64,000 nucleotides of DNA from Bacillus thuringiensis (GTDB lineage: Bacteria; Bacillota; Bacilli; Bacillales; Bacillaceae_G): the NCBI RefSeq assembly GCF_014932895.1, contig NZ_JACYOF010000001.1, forward strand, positions 975,938-1,039,937, written 5' to 3'. Made by a program: the position numbers and the translations under genes. Positions 51,109 to 60,096 of this stretch are shown piece by piece. Under the pieces are notes generated by a model that worked only from the letters and a program-made list of their open reading frames with translations, was not told the DNA's origin and did no database searches. Within the stretch, counting starts at the first letter, position 1. Every line of letters begins with the position of its first letter.

Positions 51109-53097
51109 CTAGAATCCGAGTAAGGACCCAACTTGGTATATAATGAGCGTTAATACATAAGCAACAACGAGCGGATAAACGACTGAGAAAATCGTCCATT
51201 TCACTGATCCAGTTTCGCGTTTAATAACAGCTACTGTCGCTAAGCACGGAACATATAATAAAATAAAGAACATAAATGCATACGCTGATAAAGCCGTATA
51301 ATGTGCTCCCATTACATTTCCTAGCACATCTTCTTTCACTGCATAAATAATTGCCATTGTAGAAACGACAACCTCTTTTGCTAAAAATCCTGTTAAAAGA
51401 GAGGCTGCAGCTTGCCACGTTCCAAAGCCAAGTGGTGCAAATAGTGGTGCGATAAATCCACCAATCATCGCTAAGAAACTGTCTCCCATATCGACACCAA
51501 ATCCTGATGGGCCTGCATAGTTTAATAGCCAAATGACAACTGAACCACCAAAGATGAATGTACCTGCTTTACGAACAAATCCTTTCCCTTTCTCCCATGT
51601 GCTCAGCCATAACGTTTTCGCTTGCGGCACACGGTATGGCGGTAATTCAATTACGAAAATAGATTTTTCTGCTTTTAAAATCGTAAGAGACATAATTTTT
51701 GTAACTAATAAAGCAAGAACAATGCCCGCCACATATAAAGAAAATACAACAGTTGCCTGACTATGCGGGAAGAAAACTCCTGCAAATAATGCATACACAG
51801 GTAAACGTGCTGAACAAGACATAAATGGTGTTACTAAAATGGTAAGTAACCGTTCTTTCTCCTGTTCAATCGTTCTCGCTGCCATAATACCTGGGACGTT
51901 ACATCCAAAGCCGATAATCATCGGAATAAATGCTTTTCCGTTTAAGCCGAAAAACTCCATAATTCTATCCATAACAACTGCAATTCGCGCCATATATCCT
52001 GAGTCTTCTAATAATGAAATGAAGAAGAATAGTGCAAAGATTTGTGGAACGAATACTAATACCGCACCAACACCGGCAATAATCCCTTCTGTAACGAGCG
52101 CTTGAATAAAGTCAGAAGCCCCAACACTTGCGAGACCAGCTGTAACCCAATCCGTAAGCTGCCCGCCAAAAAATCCATCAAGCATATCAGATAAAGGTGT
52201 ACCAATCCACGTAAACGTAACTTGAAAAATAAAAAACATAACTGCTAAAAAGATTGGAAGTCCTAAAATTTTATGTGTAATTAACTTATCGATTGTTTCC
52301 GAAAAAGGAATTTTTCCTTCTTTCTCATGCTGAATGACATCTGTTTTTAACTTTTCAATATACGCTTCACGAGTTTTGTAAATGTGCTCCTCCAACGTAC
52401 AATCAAGTTTCCCTTCTAAACGAGATCGAATGGCTATAAGTTCCTTATAAATTGGTAATGCTTTCATTTCTTTTTCTACTACTTCGTTATTACTTAAAAA
52501 TTGAAGAGCTAACCATCTTGGATGCTCGTAATTTGCTGTCTCTAAAAGAGCAATTACCTCTCCGATCCCTTCATCCATTTGTATACCATATGAAATAACG
52601 AATGGTTTTTTCTCTTTTTGCTTCTCTTCATGAAGAGTAGCAAGTAATTCTTCACAGCCTTTTCCACTTCTTGCAACGACAGGAACGACTGTTACACCTA
52701 ATATTTCTGATAATCGTTTTACATTAATAACAATTCCTCTTTGCTTTGCCACATCAATCATATTTAAACCAATTGAAACCGGCTTACCAAATTCAAGTAA
52801 TTGTAATGTTAAATGCATATTTCGCTCAAATTGCGAAGAATCCACTATATTTAACATATGATGAAATTCGTCTGTTAGTAGAAAATTCGTAACGACGCCT
52901 TCATCACGTGAGACTGGATTTAAATCATAAACGCCTGGTAAATCAATTAATGTTCCTTGCTTATCTTTTAATTTACCAATCTTCTTTTCTACTGTTACAC
53001 CGCTCCAGTTCCCTACATATTCATAAGAACCAGTGAGCGCATTAAATAATGATGTTTTCCCTGTATTCGGATTCCCTAGCAAAGCAACCTTATTCAC
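51109..53097 (-). CDS. feoB: Ferrous iron transporter FeoB
   Basis: 662 residues. N-terminal G domain with G1 GNPNTGKTSLFN, G3 DLPGVYDL and G4 NMID, then a helical GDI region and about eight membrane spans with the gate motifs MIIGFGCNVPGIM and PCLATVAVIKRETGS. Imports Fe(II) across the cytoplasmic membrane. It overlaps FeoA by 4 bases. The operon has a Fur box upstream. Confidence 0.97.
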   Translation of the reverse strand: MNKVALLGNPNTGKTSLFNALTGSYEYVGNWSGVTVEKKIGKLKDKQGTLIDLPGVYDLNPVSRDEGVVTNFLLTDEFHHMLNIVDSSQFERNMHLTLQLLEFGKPVSIGLNMIDVAKQRGIVINVKRLSEILGVTVVPVVARSGKGCEELLATLHEEKQKEKKPFVISYGIQMDEGIGEVIALLETANYEHPRWLALQFLSNNEVVEKEMKALPIYKELIAIRSRLEGKLDCTLEEHIYKTREAYIEKLKTDVIQHEKEGKIPFSETIDKLITHKILGLPIFLAVMFFIFQVTFTWIGTPLSDMLDGFFGGQLTDWVTAGLASVGASDFIQALVTEGIIAGVGAVLVFVPQIFALFFFISLLEDSGYMARIAVVMDRIMEFFGLNGKAFIPMIIGFGCNVPGIMAARTIEQEKERLLTILVTPFMSCSARLPVYALFAGVFFPHSQATVVFSLYVAGIVLALLVTKIMSLTILKAEKSIFVIELPPYRVPQAKTLWLSTWEKGKGFVRKAGTFIFGGSVVIWLLNYAGPSGFGVDMGDSFLAMIGGFIAPLFAPLGFGTWQAAASLLTGFLAKEVVVSTMAIIYAVKEDVLGNVMGAHYTALSAYAFMFFILLYVPCLATVAVIKRETGSVKWTIFSVVYPLVVAYVLTLIIYQVGSLLGF

Positions 53098-53321
53098 GCT
53101 AATTCCACCTTTATCATTTTCGCGTCACAATGACGAATACTAATTAACTGCCCACGACACTCCAATGTACAAGGACCTTTAAACATCGCTTTCTGTTTCA
53201 GGCGAAGTTCGCTTCCTTCAGAAAGACCGAAAGCAGCTAATCTACGCTTTAATAACTGATCTAACGACTGAATACTTTTTACTAACACTTTCTCACCAAT
53301 TTTAATATCTACTAAGCTCAT
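53094..53321 (-). CDS. feoA: Ferrous iron transport protein FeoA
   Basis: 75 residues, SH3-like cytosolic partner of FeoB. The RLAAFGLSEGSELRLKQKAMFKGP motif region is typical. ATG 53321 has GGGGGAAGG 2-5 bases upstream; the longer frame from 53360 runs over the Fur box. First gene of feoA-feoB-(Cys-rich gene). Confidence 0.93.
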   Translation of the reverse strand: MSLVDIKIGEKVLVKSIQSLDQLLKRRLAAFGLSEGSELRLKQKAMFKGPCTLECRGQLISIRHCDAKMIKVELA

Positions 53322-53344
53322 AACCTTCCCCCCTAAGAAGAGAA

Positions 53345-53359
53345 TGATAATTATTTTCA
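53345..53359. promoter_or_regulatory. Fur box of the feo operon
   Basis: TGATAATTATTTTCA, 14 of 15 positions matching the palindromic Fur consensus TGATAATNATTATCA. It lies about 25 bases upstream of the feoA start, so Fur with iron should repress the operon. Confidence 0.85.
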
Positions 53360-53521
53360 AACAAATTATATCATACTCTATTTCATTTGGACTATATCTT
53401 TTTACTTCATATTTATTAACATTTTAATACAATTATATTTCAATAATTGTCATACTAGATTCATTTGCCATTCTCATCCATTTCACTTACAATAAACAAT
53501 AGCAAATAAAGAATTTCGTTA

Positions 53522-53606
53522 TCACAGGGGGAGCCATGCCGCTGAGAGGGAACACTCCGTTCCGACCCTTCGAACCTGTTAGTTAATGCTAACGCAGGGA
53601 TTGTGC
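53522..53606 (+). promoter_or_regulatory. TPP (THI-box) riboswitch of thiT
   Basis: Contains the conserved segments GGGGGAGCCATGCC, GCTGAGAGGG, GACCCTTCGAACCTG and GCTAACGCAGGGA in canonical order. It lies about 100 bases before thiT. Thiamine diphosphate should bind and repress. Confidence 0.96.
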
Positions 53607-53613
53607 AAACGTC

Positions 53614-53648
53614 CGAAATACATACCTCTTTTTTATTTACGTATTTCG
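53614..53648 (+). promoter_or_regulatory. Expression-platform hairpin of the TPP riboswitch
   Basis: CGAAATAC (53614-53621) pairs with GTATTTCG (53641-53648) around a pyrimidine-rich loop that contains TCTTTTTT. It may be the terminator or anti-terminator partner, but I cannot tell which. Confidence 0.5.
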
Positions 53649-53703
53649 TATCCTCCTATGATAATGTTCTTTTTTGTACAACTTGGATTTAGGGGGAGAC
53701 AAC

Positions 53704-54369
53704 ATGCGTAACACCAATTTACAAGCGATGATCGAATCTGCAATTCTTGCAGCCTTCGCCTTGGTCGTCGATATTTTACCATTATCAATCAAACTTCCAA
53801 CAGGCGGTTCCATCTCATTTGCTATGATTCCTATTTTTATTATCGCATACCGTTGGGGCTTTAAATCGGCTTTCTTAGGAGGCTTAATTTGGGGACTTTT
53901 ACAAATTGTCGTAGGCGATGCTTACATTTTAACGCCAGTGCAAGCATTCATTGAATACTTCATAGCATTTGCATTTATCGGCTTTGCTGGATTATTCTAT
54001 CGTCCAATTCAAAAAGCTCTTGCTTCAAACAATAGTAATGCAGAACATTCAAGTTCTGGCAGTCGCAAAGAGAAACCTGCATCAAAACAAAACCACAGAA
54101 AAAAAGCACTCGTATATATTATCCTTGCGACATTTGTCGGTAGCTTTGCACGTTATTTCTGTCACTTTATTGCTGGTATTATTTTCTGGGGACAATACGC
54201 TCCGAAAGGACAATCAGCTGTTTTATATTCATTAATTGTAAACGGCAGTACAATGATCGGTTCTTTCATACTATGTACTGTATTACTAATTCTTTTATTT
54301 ACTACTTCACCACGCTTATTCAAAAGCATTGGTGCTTATCAAATAAATTCACAAAAAAAGGGCGCTTAA
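53704..54369 (+). CDS. thiT: Thiamine ECF transporter S component ThiT
   Basis: 221 residues with six membrane spans. S component that binds thiamine and works with the shared EcfAA'T module (not in the window). It has the GSISFAMIPIFIIAYRWG and GLIWGLLQIVVG segments of the family, but carries a basic, Ser-rich insert of about 35 residues (about 106-142; SSSGSRKEKPASKQNHRK) between spans four and five. GGGGGAG lies 5 bases before ATG 53704. The TPP riboswitch supports the role. Confidence 0.93.
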   Translation: MRNTNLQAMIESAILAAFALVVDILPLSIKLPTGGSISFAMIPIFIIAYRWGFKSAFLGGLIWGLLQIVVGDAYILTPVQAFIEYFIAFAFIGFAGLFYRPIQKALASNNSNAEHSSSGSRKEKPASKQNHRKKALVYIILATFVGSFARYFCHFIAGIIFWGQYAPKGQSAVLYSLIVNGSTMIGSFILCTVLLILLFTTSPRLFKSIGAYQINSQKKGA

Positions 54370-54387
54370 TTAGCGCTCTTTTTTTAT
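54357..54387 (+). terminator. Terminator of thiT
   Basis: GGCGCT / AGCGCT stem with a TAAT loop and seven Ts. Confidence 0.85.
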
Positions 54388-54395
54388 CAAAGCTC

Positions 54396-54476
54396 TCAAT
54401 GAGTAATATCAATAATAAATACAATAAATGCACAAAAGAAAATAAATACCATTATACCTAGCCAATTGCTATGCAC
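54396..54476 (-). CDS. Possible small hydrophobic peptide, 26 aa
   Basis: GTG-started ORF, MHSNWLGIMVFIFFCAF then IVFIIDITH. An AAGGAG site lies 10 bases upstream. One membrane span fills the peptide. Could be a small membrane regulator or chance. Confidence 0.35.
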   Translation of the reverse strand: MHSNWLGIMVFIFFCAFIVFIIDITH

Positions 54477-54565
54477 GGTTCATCGACTCCTTACATAACC
54501 TCGTTTTCTAACCAGATTATATCGCTTAAAAATAAAGATTAGGTAAAGATAATATGAAAATAATT

Positions 54566-54601
54566 TAAAAAAGCGTAGCATGCATTGTCTACGCTTTTTT
54601 C
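54566..54601 (-). terminator. Terminator of the two-component operon
   Basis: AAAAAAGCGTAG / CTACGCTTTTTT stem with a 10-base loop; the kinase stop lies in the stem. Confidence 0.88.
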
Positions 54602-56463
54602 GGTAAGTAGAAGTAAAATAACACACCATTTTCTGTATTCTTTACTCCATATTCAGCATCGTGTAGTTCTAAAATATTTTTAGAAATTGCAAGCCCAAGC
54701 CCCGTTCCACCTTGTGAACGCTGACGAGCTGCATCCACGCGATAAAAACGATCCCAAATTTTATCTAATTGCTCTTCTTCAATGTGGGCACCTTTATTTT
54801 CAATACACACTTTTATACGATTTTTCTCGTCTATTGTAGAAATAATGATATCCTCTTTATTTGGTGTATAACGTATTGCATTCGTAATGAAGTTCACGAT
54901 GACTTGTTCAATCCGACTTTGATTTGCAATCACTTCAAATGAACATATATTTTTATGAACACGAAGTTCTTTTTTCTCTATTTCCACAGAAAGGTGTTCA
55001 CATATATCCTCAATTACTGTATCAATATAAAATACATCCTTTTTCATTTTATAGGTGCCTGACTCAAATTTAGCTAACTCAAGCATATCCAAAATTAAAG
55101 TATCCATTTTGTCTACTTCTCGCTCCATCGCCTGAAAATAGTACTCTTTTTTATGCTCCGCTACGCCATCTTTTAAAATAGAAATGCAGCTTTTCATAAT
55201 ACTTAACGGTGTTTTTAATTCATGTGAAACACCTGAAATAAATTCTTTTCTCGTATTTTCTAATTTTCTTTCCTTCTCAATATCTTGTTCAAGCTGTCCA
55301 ATATGTGAATGTAGTTTATTAGATAGTGTATTAATATTTTGCGATAAATCACCAATTTCATCTTTTGAAGTAACCGGAATTTTTTCTGTGAAATCTAAAT
55401 GTGCTATTTTTTTCGTTGTATCATTTATTATTAGTAATGGTCTTGCAATTTGTTTTGAATAATAGAACGAAGCTAGGAAAATAAGAACGACTACAAATGC
55501 AATAATATAGATGTAATAATCTTGCACCATTTGTACAGCTTCATCTACAGGCTGTAAAGAAGCCATTGCATAAATATATGTTACCGATCCATCTTTTTCT
55601 TTTATTGGTTTGATTAATAATTTATATTTTATATCATTCTTTTCATAGTCCATTATTTGTGTAGCATCTTGTATTTTATTACTTTCTTTTAGTAATAAAT
55701 CAGTTTGAAATTCTTTTATATTATCCAAAAATAAATTATTTTTATAAATTGGATTTACGGGTCCTCTTACATCAGGGAGCTGTGCCTTCGTAATCGTCCC
55801 AAACGTGTTGAAATCTGAATTGATGACGGCCCTTTTCTTTTCCAAATCACCCAAATCCCCAGCAAGCTTTTTTCTTTCCTCAGCGATAAGATCTTGGGAA
55901 ACTTTTGGCTGTTCCTCACTCAACTTAAATTCTTTTTCACCTAACTTCTTGCTCAATGGTTTATTCGTCCAATTTAAATTCCTATTTACTAACTGTAAAT
56001 AATGTACGATGAAACTATCCCCTCTTTTCAGTCCATAAAAAGAAACTGGCTCCCCTACAAAACTAGATAGCGTCCCACTTTCCATCTCATCTATATTCAT
56101 AAGATAGTACAAAGGAACTTTGATTGTCTTCTGTCCAATTTGCTTCTCTTCGCGTTTTTCTAAAGCAATCTCAAAATAAAAATCATCCGCATGTTTTAAA
56201 TTCCCATTCTGATCTAATGTCGTAATCCACGTATTATTTTCTCTTAAAAAGTCTTGCTCCAGTTTCTGAATTTCTTCTGCACTTCCTGTATGATTTAAAT
56301 AATTCTTCTCAAAGGAATTTAAATTCACTTTAATGTCTTCCACTTTTCGATTCGCATAATATTGTTTAAAAAATATCGTTTGTCCAATAAAAATTGTCGC
56401 TAAAATCAACATACATAACGCTGTTGTGAGGATAAATAATTTTAGTACAATTCCTTTTCTCAT
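54589..56463 (-). CDS. Sensor histidine kinase beside class D sortase
   Basis: 624 residues: membrane span (about 7-28), a large extracytoplasmic sensor domain (about 30-305), second span (about 310-328), HAMP (about 330-385), H-box SGVSHELKTPLSIMKS and HATPase with N-box VNFITNAIRYTP and GGTGLGLAISKN. It is coupled to the response regulator (ATGA overlap) and probably senses an envelope signal. Its neighbours are the sortase and its substrate, suggesting control of wall anchoring. Confidence 0.93.
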   Translation of the reverse strand: MRKGIVLKLFILTTALCMLILATIFIGQTIFFKQYYANRKVEDIKVNLNSFEKNYLNHTGSAEEIQKLEQDFLRENNTWITTLDQNGNLKHADDFYFEIALEKREEKQIGQKTIKVPLYYLMNIDEMESGTLSSFVGEPVSFYGLKRGDSFIVHYLQLVNRNLNWTNKPLSKKLGEKEFKLSEEQPKVSQDLIAEERKKLAGDLGDLEKKRAVINSDFNTFGTITKAQLPDVRGPVNPIYKNNLFLDNIKEFQTDLLLKESNKIQDATQIMDYEKNDIKYKLLIKPIKEKDGSVTYIYAMASLQPVDEAVQMVQDYYIYIIAFVVVLIFLASFYYSKQIARPLLIINDTTKKIAHLDFTEKIPVTSKDEIGDLSQNINTLSNKLHSHIGQLEQDIEKERKLENTRKEFISGVSHELKTPLSIMKSCISILKDGVAEHKKEYYFQAMEREVDKMDTLILDMLELAKFESGTYKMKKDVFYIDTVIEDICEHLSVEIEKKELRVHKNICSFEVIANQSRIEQVIVNFITNAIRYTPNKEDIIISTIDEKNRIKVCIENKGAHIEEEQLDKIWDRFYRVDAARQRSQGGTGLGLAISKNILELHDAEYGVKNTENGVLFYFYLPKKA

Positions 56464-57149
56464 ATATTCCCCTCAAATTTATAACCTGTTCTCACTACTG
56501 TTGTAATGTACTTTGCTTTTTCTCCTAATTTATTTCTTAAATTACGAATATGGCTATTAACTGTTCGATCATCACCAGCAAATTCATATCCCCAAATTCT
56601 TGAAATTAATTGCTCTCTCGTTAGAACAATCCCTTGATTTTTCATGAAATACGCTAATATTTCAAACTCTGTATGCGTTAAATTAATGTCTATCCGATCT
56701 ACAGTAACAGTGCGTGACGGAAAATGAACGTGAATACCGTGGATTGATAACGTATCATCTTCATTCTCTAAAAGTTGCTTTGTTACTTTTCTACTTTCTA
56801 ACAACCTTTTCGCTCTTGCCAATAAAATTGGCGGGCTATACGGCTTCGTCACATAGTCATCTGCCCCAAGTTCAAATCCAAGTAACGTATCATCTTCATC
56901 TACACGCGCCGTTAGCATAATAATAGGTACTTGGGACGTCTTACGAATTCTCCGGCAAACAGACCATCCATCTAGTTCTGGTAACATAATATCGAGTATA
57001 ACTAAATCAACCTCTTCTTCTTCAAATAAAACTAAAGCTTCTTTCCCATCCTTCGCTTCAAACACGACATACTGTTCACTCAAAAAATAATCTTTTAATA
57101 TTTCACGTAAAATATCTTCATCTTCAACAATTAAAATGTTTTTTGACAT
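56460..57149 (-). CDS. OmpR/PhoB-family response regulator
   Basis: 229 residues: receiver domain with phosphoacceptor Asp in LVILDIMLPELDG (about residue 53) and the conserved Thr/Lys (ITARVDED-like; KPYSPPILLAR), then a winged-helix DNA-binding domain (RTVNSHIRNLRNKLG). Partner of the overlapping kinase. GAGGGGG precedes ATG 57149. A sortase gene lies upstream of this unit on the same strand. Confidence 0.95.
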   Translation of the reverse strand: MSKNILIVEDEDILREILKDYFLSEQYVVFEAKDGKEALVLFEEEEVDLVILDIMLPELDGWSVCRRIRKTSQVPIIMLTARVDEDDTLLGFELGADDYVTKPYSPPILLARAKRLLESRKVTKQLLENEDDTLSIHGIHVHFPSRTVTVDRIDINLTHTEFEILAYFMKNQGIVLTREQLISRIWGYEFAGDDRTVNSHIRNLRNKLGEKAKYITTVVRTGYKFEGNI

Positions 57150-57203
57150 AATTTATGTATCCCCCTCTCATTTTAAGTAGCTAGCATGTATCACTCTATA
57201 ATT

Positions 57204-57824
57204 TTATTTTGAATTGCTCGTAATTAATTTTGCCTCGATAATATATCGATCCGGTGCATCCCCTATATAATCAAATGGATAGCAAGTCGTCAGTGTTAAA
57301 GTCGGTTCTTCTTTTTTCACAATGACAGTGCGATCATCCGCATCGGTAATCCATGTCTTTTGAATTTCATATGTGTACGTTTTATTATCATACTCTAAAA
57401 TAAGAGTATCCTTTTCTTTTAACTCTCCTAAATCTGTAAAAACAGTATCTCGATGCCCACTCAGTACAGTATGTCCCCCTCCAGATGGCGTTGTCGTTAA
57501 ATCACTAACGAACATACCAACTCCTTTTTTCAAAGTTGCATCATTCGCCTCCCAATACACAGAAAACTTCTTCTTTATTTTCGGTATACTTAACATCGCT
57601 ACCTTTTCTCCTTCTTTATGTTGTGTTTGAGAAGAAGGCACTTGAGAATTTACAGGCGTTTCATGAGAAAGTTGATTATCTTGTATATTTTTAAGGCTCT
57701 TTATTTCTTCTTTTGTTAATTCTTGAGCGGCGCTTTTTCCTTTATACCATTCCACTGCATAATATGATCCCATACATAGGCCTATAGCCATTAATATAAT
57801 ACCGATATAATTAAGTAGCTTCAT
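57204..57824 (-). CDS. srtD: Class D sortase (B. anthracis SrtC-like)
   Basis: 206 residues: N-terminal membrane anchor (about 5-27), then catalytic domain with His in LSGHRDT, Cys in LTLTTCYPF and Arg in PDRYIIEA. The class D type is known to link LPNTA-type proteins to peptidoglycan in sporulating cells of the cereus group. It lies between a two-component system and an LPNTA substrate, the same set as the SrtC-BasI locus of B. anthracis. Start at ATG 57824 with GGGGGGATG upstream. Confidence 0.92.
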   Translation of the reverse strand: MKLLNYIGIILMAIGLCMGSYYAVEWYKGKSAAQELTKEEIKSLKNIQDNQLSHETPVNSQVPSSQTQHKEGEKVAMLSIPKIKKKFSVYWEANDATLKKGVGMFVSDLTTTPSGGGHTVLSGHRDTVFTDLGELKEKDTLILEYDNKTYTYEIQKTWITDADDRTVIVKKEEPTLTLTTCYPFDYIGDAPDRYIIEAKLITSNSK

Positions 57825-57840
57825 ATTTCATCCCCCCATG

Positions 57841-57868
57841 CAAAAAATGGTAGGGACATCCTACCATT
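57841..57868. terminator. Terminator between the substrate and sortase genes
   Basis: AAAAATGGTAGGAC-type stem (ATGGTAGG / CCTACCAT), T-run after. It separates the LPNTA protein gene from the sortase. Confidence 0.8.
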
Positions 57869-57919
57869 TTTAATATATGAAATTATCCCATTCTTTATAG
57901 GCTAATAAACACTTTATTT

Positions 57920-58414
57920 TTATGCTTTCACTTTATTACGACGATTCAATCCAAATAATGTGCCTATTGCTACAAGACAGGCGCTTAATGCCATCATTGC
58001 TACATTATTTGATGCGGTATTTGGTAATTTCTCTCCCTTTACAGCTTCTTTTGCTACTTCCTTTTTCACTGCATCATTCTTTTGTTGTGCCTGAATTGCT
58101 GCTTCTTTTTTTGCAATAGCTTCCCTTTCTTGCACTTGTGGCGCTACTTCTTTTTTAGCCGTATCATTCTTCTGTTGCGCTTTTATTGCTTCCTCTTTTT
58201 TAGCCATATCACTTTTTTCTTGTACTTGCGCCGCTTGCTTTTTCGCTGCATCATTTTTTTGCTGTGCCTGAATTGCTTCTTCCTTTTTAGCTACATCTGA
58301 CTGCACTTGCGCTGCTTCTTCCTTTGTCAGTGTTCCAGTTGAAGCACTCGCTACCGAAGAATAACCTACTGTTAAAAGTGCCATTGCACAAATTGGTAAT
58401 AGTTTCTTTTTCAT
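57920..58414 (-). CDS. LPNTA-anchored wall protein (BasI-like sortase substrate)
   Basis: 164 residues: signal peptide (to about 25), then repeated Lys/Glu/Gln/Ala-rich coiled-coil units (KKEEAIQAQQKNDAAKK; KKEEAIKAQQKNDTAKK; KKEAAIQAQQKNDAVKK) of about 18-36 residues, and the sorting signal KLPNTAS followed by a membrane helix and basic tail (NRRNKVKA). The LPNTA motif fits the class D sortase encoded just downstream. The repeats probably space the protein from the wall. Confidence 0.9.
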   Translation of the reverse strand: MKKKLLPICAMALLTVGYSSVASASTGTLTKEEAAQVQSDVAKKEEAIQAQQKNDAAKKQAAQVQEKSDMAKKEEAIKAQQKNDTAKKEVAPQVQEREAIAKKEAAIQAQQKNDAVKKEVAKEAVKGEKLPNTASNNVAMMALSACLVAIGTLFGLNRRNKVKA

Positions 58415-58539
58415 TTTATTTCTCTCCTCTTATACGTTTTACATCACTTCGCATCGGATGTATCACTAGAATAAACAACAGATGTAAATATAAGATGCAG
58501 ATGAAATATATTTCATTTAAAGATTTCATTGTAGAAAAT

Positions 58540-58578
58540 AAAAAAACACCGTAATATATACGATGTTTTTTCGGGTGT
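58540..58578 (-). terminator. Terminator of the 110-aa gene
   Basis: AAAAAACA-C-CGT / ACG-ATGTTTTTT stem around AATATAT, T-run on the minus strand. It precedes the 58591 stop on that strand's 3' side. Confidence 0.6.
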
Positions 58579-58590
58579 GTGTCTCAATAT

Positions 58591-58923
58591 TTACATGTTA
58601 CTTTCGCGTGATTTAGAAGTAGCAAGAGCCGGAGCGATAACTAATTGTCTCGGCTCAGTTTTCTTGAAGTGATTTTTGACGTTACACTTACGACGTTGAA
58701 CAACCCATGCTTTAATAGGGTTTGTTAAAATAATTTTTTGCTCTTCGTTAGGGGCCTCTTCTTCCAATCTACAACTTTCGCTCCACTTACACCATTTCAT
58801 TGTAAATTTAGAAGAAGAATGATCGTCTTCTCGATCAAACAAGTGCAAAAAATCCATTTCTCCAGCTAGCATTACGGTGTTACTAGTCGCTAAAAAAGAA
58901 AAGGTTGTCCAACGTTTCTCCAT
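58591..58923 (-). CDS. Hypothetical protein, 110 aa
   Basis: 110 residues, no clear membrane helix, with Cys/Trp pairs in TMKWCKWSESCRLEEE and a basic C-terminal half (VVQRRKCNVKNHFKKTEPRQ). AGGAGGG lies only 1-2 bases from ATG 58923, closer than usual. Family not recognised. Moderately likely to be coding. Confidence 0.55.
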   Translation of the reverse strand: MEKRWTTFSFLATSNTVMLAGEMDFLHLFDREDDHSSSKFTMKWCKWSESCRLEEEAPNEEQKIILTNPIKAWVVQRRKCNVKNHFKKTEPRQLVIAPALATSKSRESNM

Positions 58924-59108
58924 GCCCTCCTACTCCTTCTTCACATATAGAGTGCCTAAAACTTCATTTACCTAAAATATGCTTGCCTTTTACCTTACAC
59001 TTATAGTTTATCCAAAACACTACTATGCAACTATCGATTTGTCTTACAAATCACCTTACATTTTTGTAAGAAAAGAAAAAACCTTCATTGTATATACATG
59101 AAGGTTTC

Positions 59109-59324
59109 TCAATTTTTATCTATATGATCTTTCATATTATCAACTCCAGCTTCTTGCAGCTGCGACATCATGCCATGGGAAATTGCGCCTAATACTAAAG
59201 TCATTCCAATTAGTGAAATGCGAATTACAGGTACATCAATTACGTAAGCCAACATACCAAGAACAATTGTTAAAAGTAATGCTTTTATAAACGTTACACT
59301 CGTATACTGTTTCTTTTTCATCAT
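59109..59324 (-). CDS. Small membrane protein, 71 aa
   Basis: 71 residues with two membrane spans (about 10-30 and 34-52) and a polar end (LQEAGVDNMKDHIDKN). AAAGGGTG lies 5 bases before ATG 59324. Its 3' end runs into a hairpin-like GAAGGTTTC / AAACCTTC stem, used as terminator. Family unknown. Confidence 0.6.
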   Translation of the reverse strand: MMKKKQYTSVTFIKALLLTIVLGMLAYVIDVPVIRISLIGMTLVLGAISHGMMSQLQEAGVDNMKDHIDKN

Positions 59325-59485
59325 AATCACCCTTTATGGAAGCGTTTTCTCAATATAATCAGTATATCATATCATCTGATTATATTGTGGGTATTTCTGT
59401 AAAAAACTCTATTCTTCTTTGACTTTTTCCGTTCTTTCCTTTACAGTCGAAATGTTCACAAGTTTTACACTGTAGGAGGACTCCA

Positions 59486-60013
59486 ATGAATATTGAAATA
59501 AAAGACACTTTAATTTCTGAAAAACAATTACAAGAAAAAGTAAAAGAACTAGCTCTTCAAATCGAACGTGATTTTGAAGGAGAAGAAATCGTAGTAATCG
59601 CTGTATTAAAAGGATCTTTCGTATTCGCTGCTGATTTAATTCGTCACATTAAAAACGATGTAACAATCGACTTTATCTCTGCATCTAGCTACGGAAATCA
59701 AACTGAAACATCTGGAAAAGTAAAACTATTAAAAGATATCGATGTAAATATTACTGGAAAAAACGTAATTGTCGTAGAAGACATTATCGATTCTGGTTTA
59801 ACACTTCATTTCTTAAAAGATCACTTCTTCATGCATAAACCAAAGGCATTAAAATTCTGTACGTTACTTGATAAGCCTGAGCGCCGTAAAGTAGACTTAA
59901 AAGCTGAATATGTTGGCTTCCAAATTCCAGACGAATTTATCGTTGGCTACGGTATCGACTGCGCAGAAAAATATCGTAACTTACCATTTATCGCTTCAGT
60001 TGTAACGGAATAA
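59486..60013 (+). CDS. hpt: Hypoxanthine phosphoribosyltransferase-like protein
   Basis: 175 residues, close to the usual length of Hpt, which salvages hypoxanthine and guanine with PRPP. The PRPP motif VIVVEDIIDSGLTL and the catalytic segment KGSFVFAADLIRH are intact, together with DFISASSYG. GTAGGAGG precedes ATG. It stands alone, away from the tilS-ftsH locus where the main hpt usually lies, so it is probably a second copy. Confidence 0.9.
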   Translation: MNIEIKDTLISEKQLQEKVKELALQIERDFEGEEIVVIAVLKGSFVFAADLIRHIKNDVTIDFISASSYGNQTETSGKVKLLKDIDVNITGKNVIVVEDIIDSGLTLHFLKDHFFMHKPKALKFCTLLDKPERRKVDLKAEYVGFQIPDEFIVGYGIDCAEKYRNLPFIASVVTE

Positions 60014-60096
60014 TATAATAAAATAAACTTCCATCAATTACTGATGGAAGTTTATTTTCTATCACGATTCGTAAAAGACAAAGGGAGAGAATAAAA

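Noticed and set aside
57922-58300. Plus-strand frames rich in Leu and Phe that look like membrane proteins
   Set aside because: Antisense of the Lys/Glu/Gln repeats of the LPNTA protein; the apparent hydrophobicity is a codon artefact.
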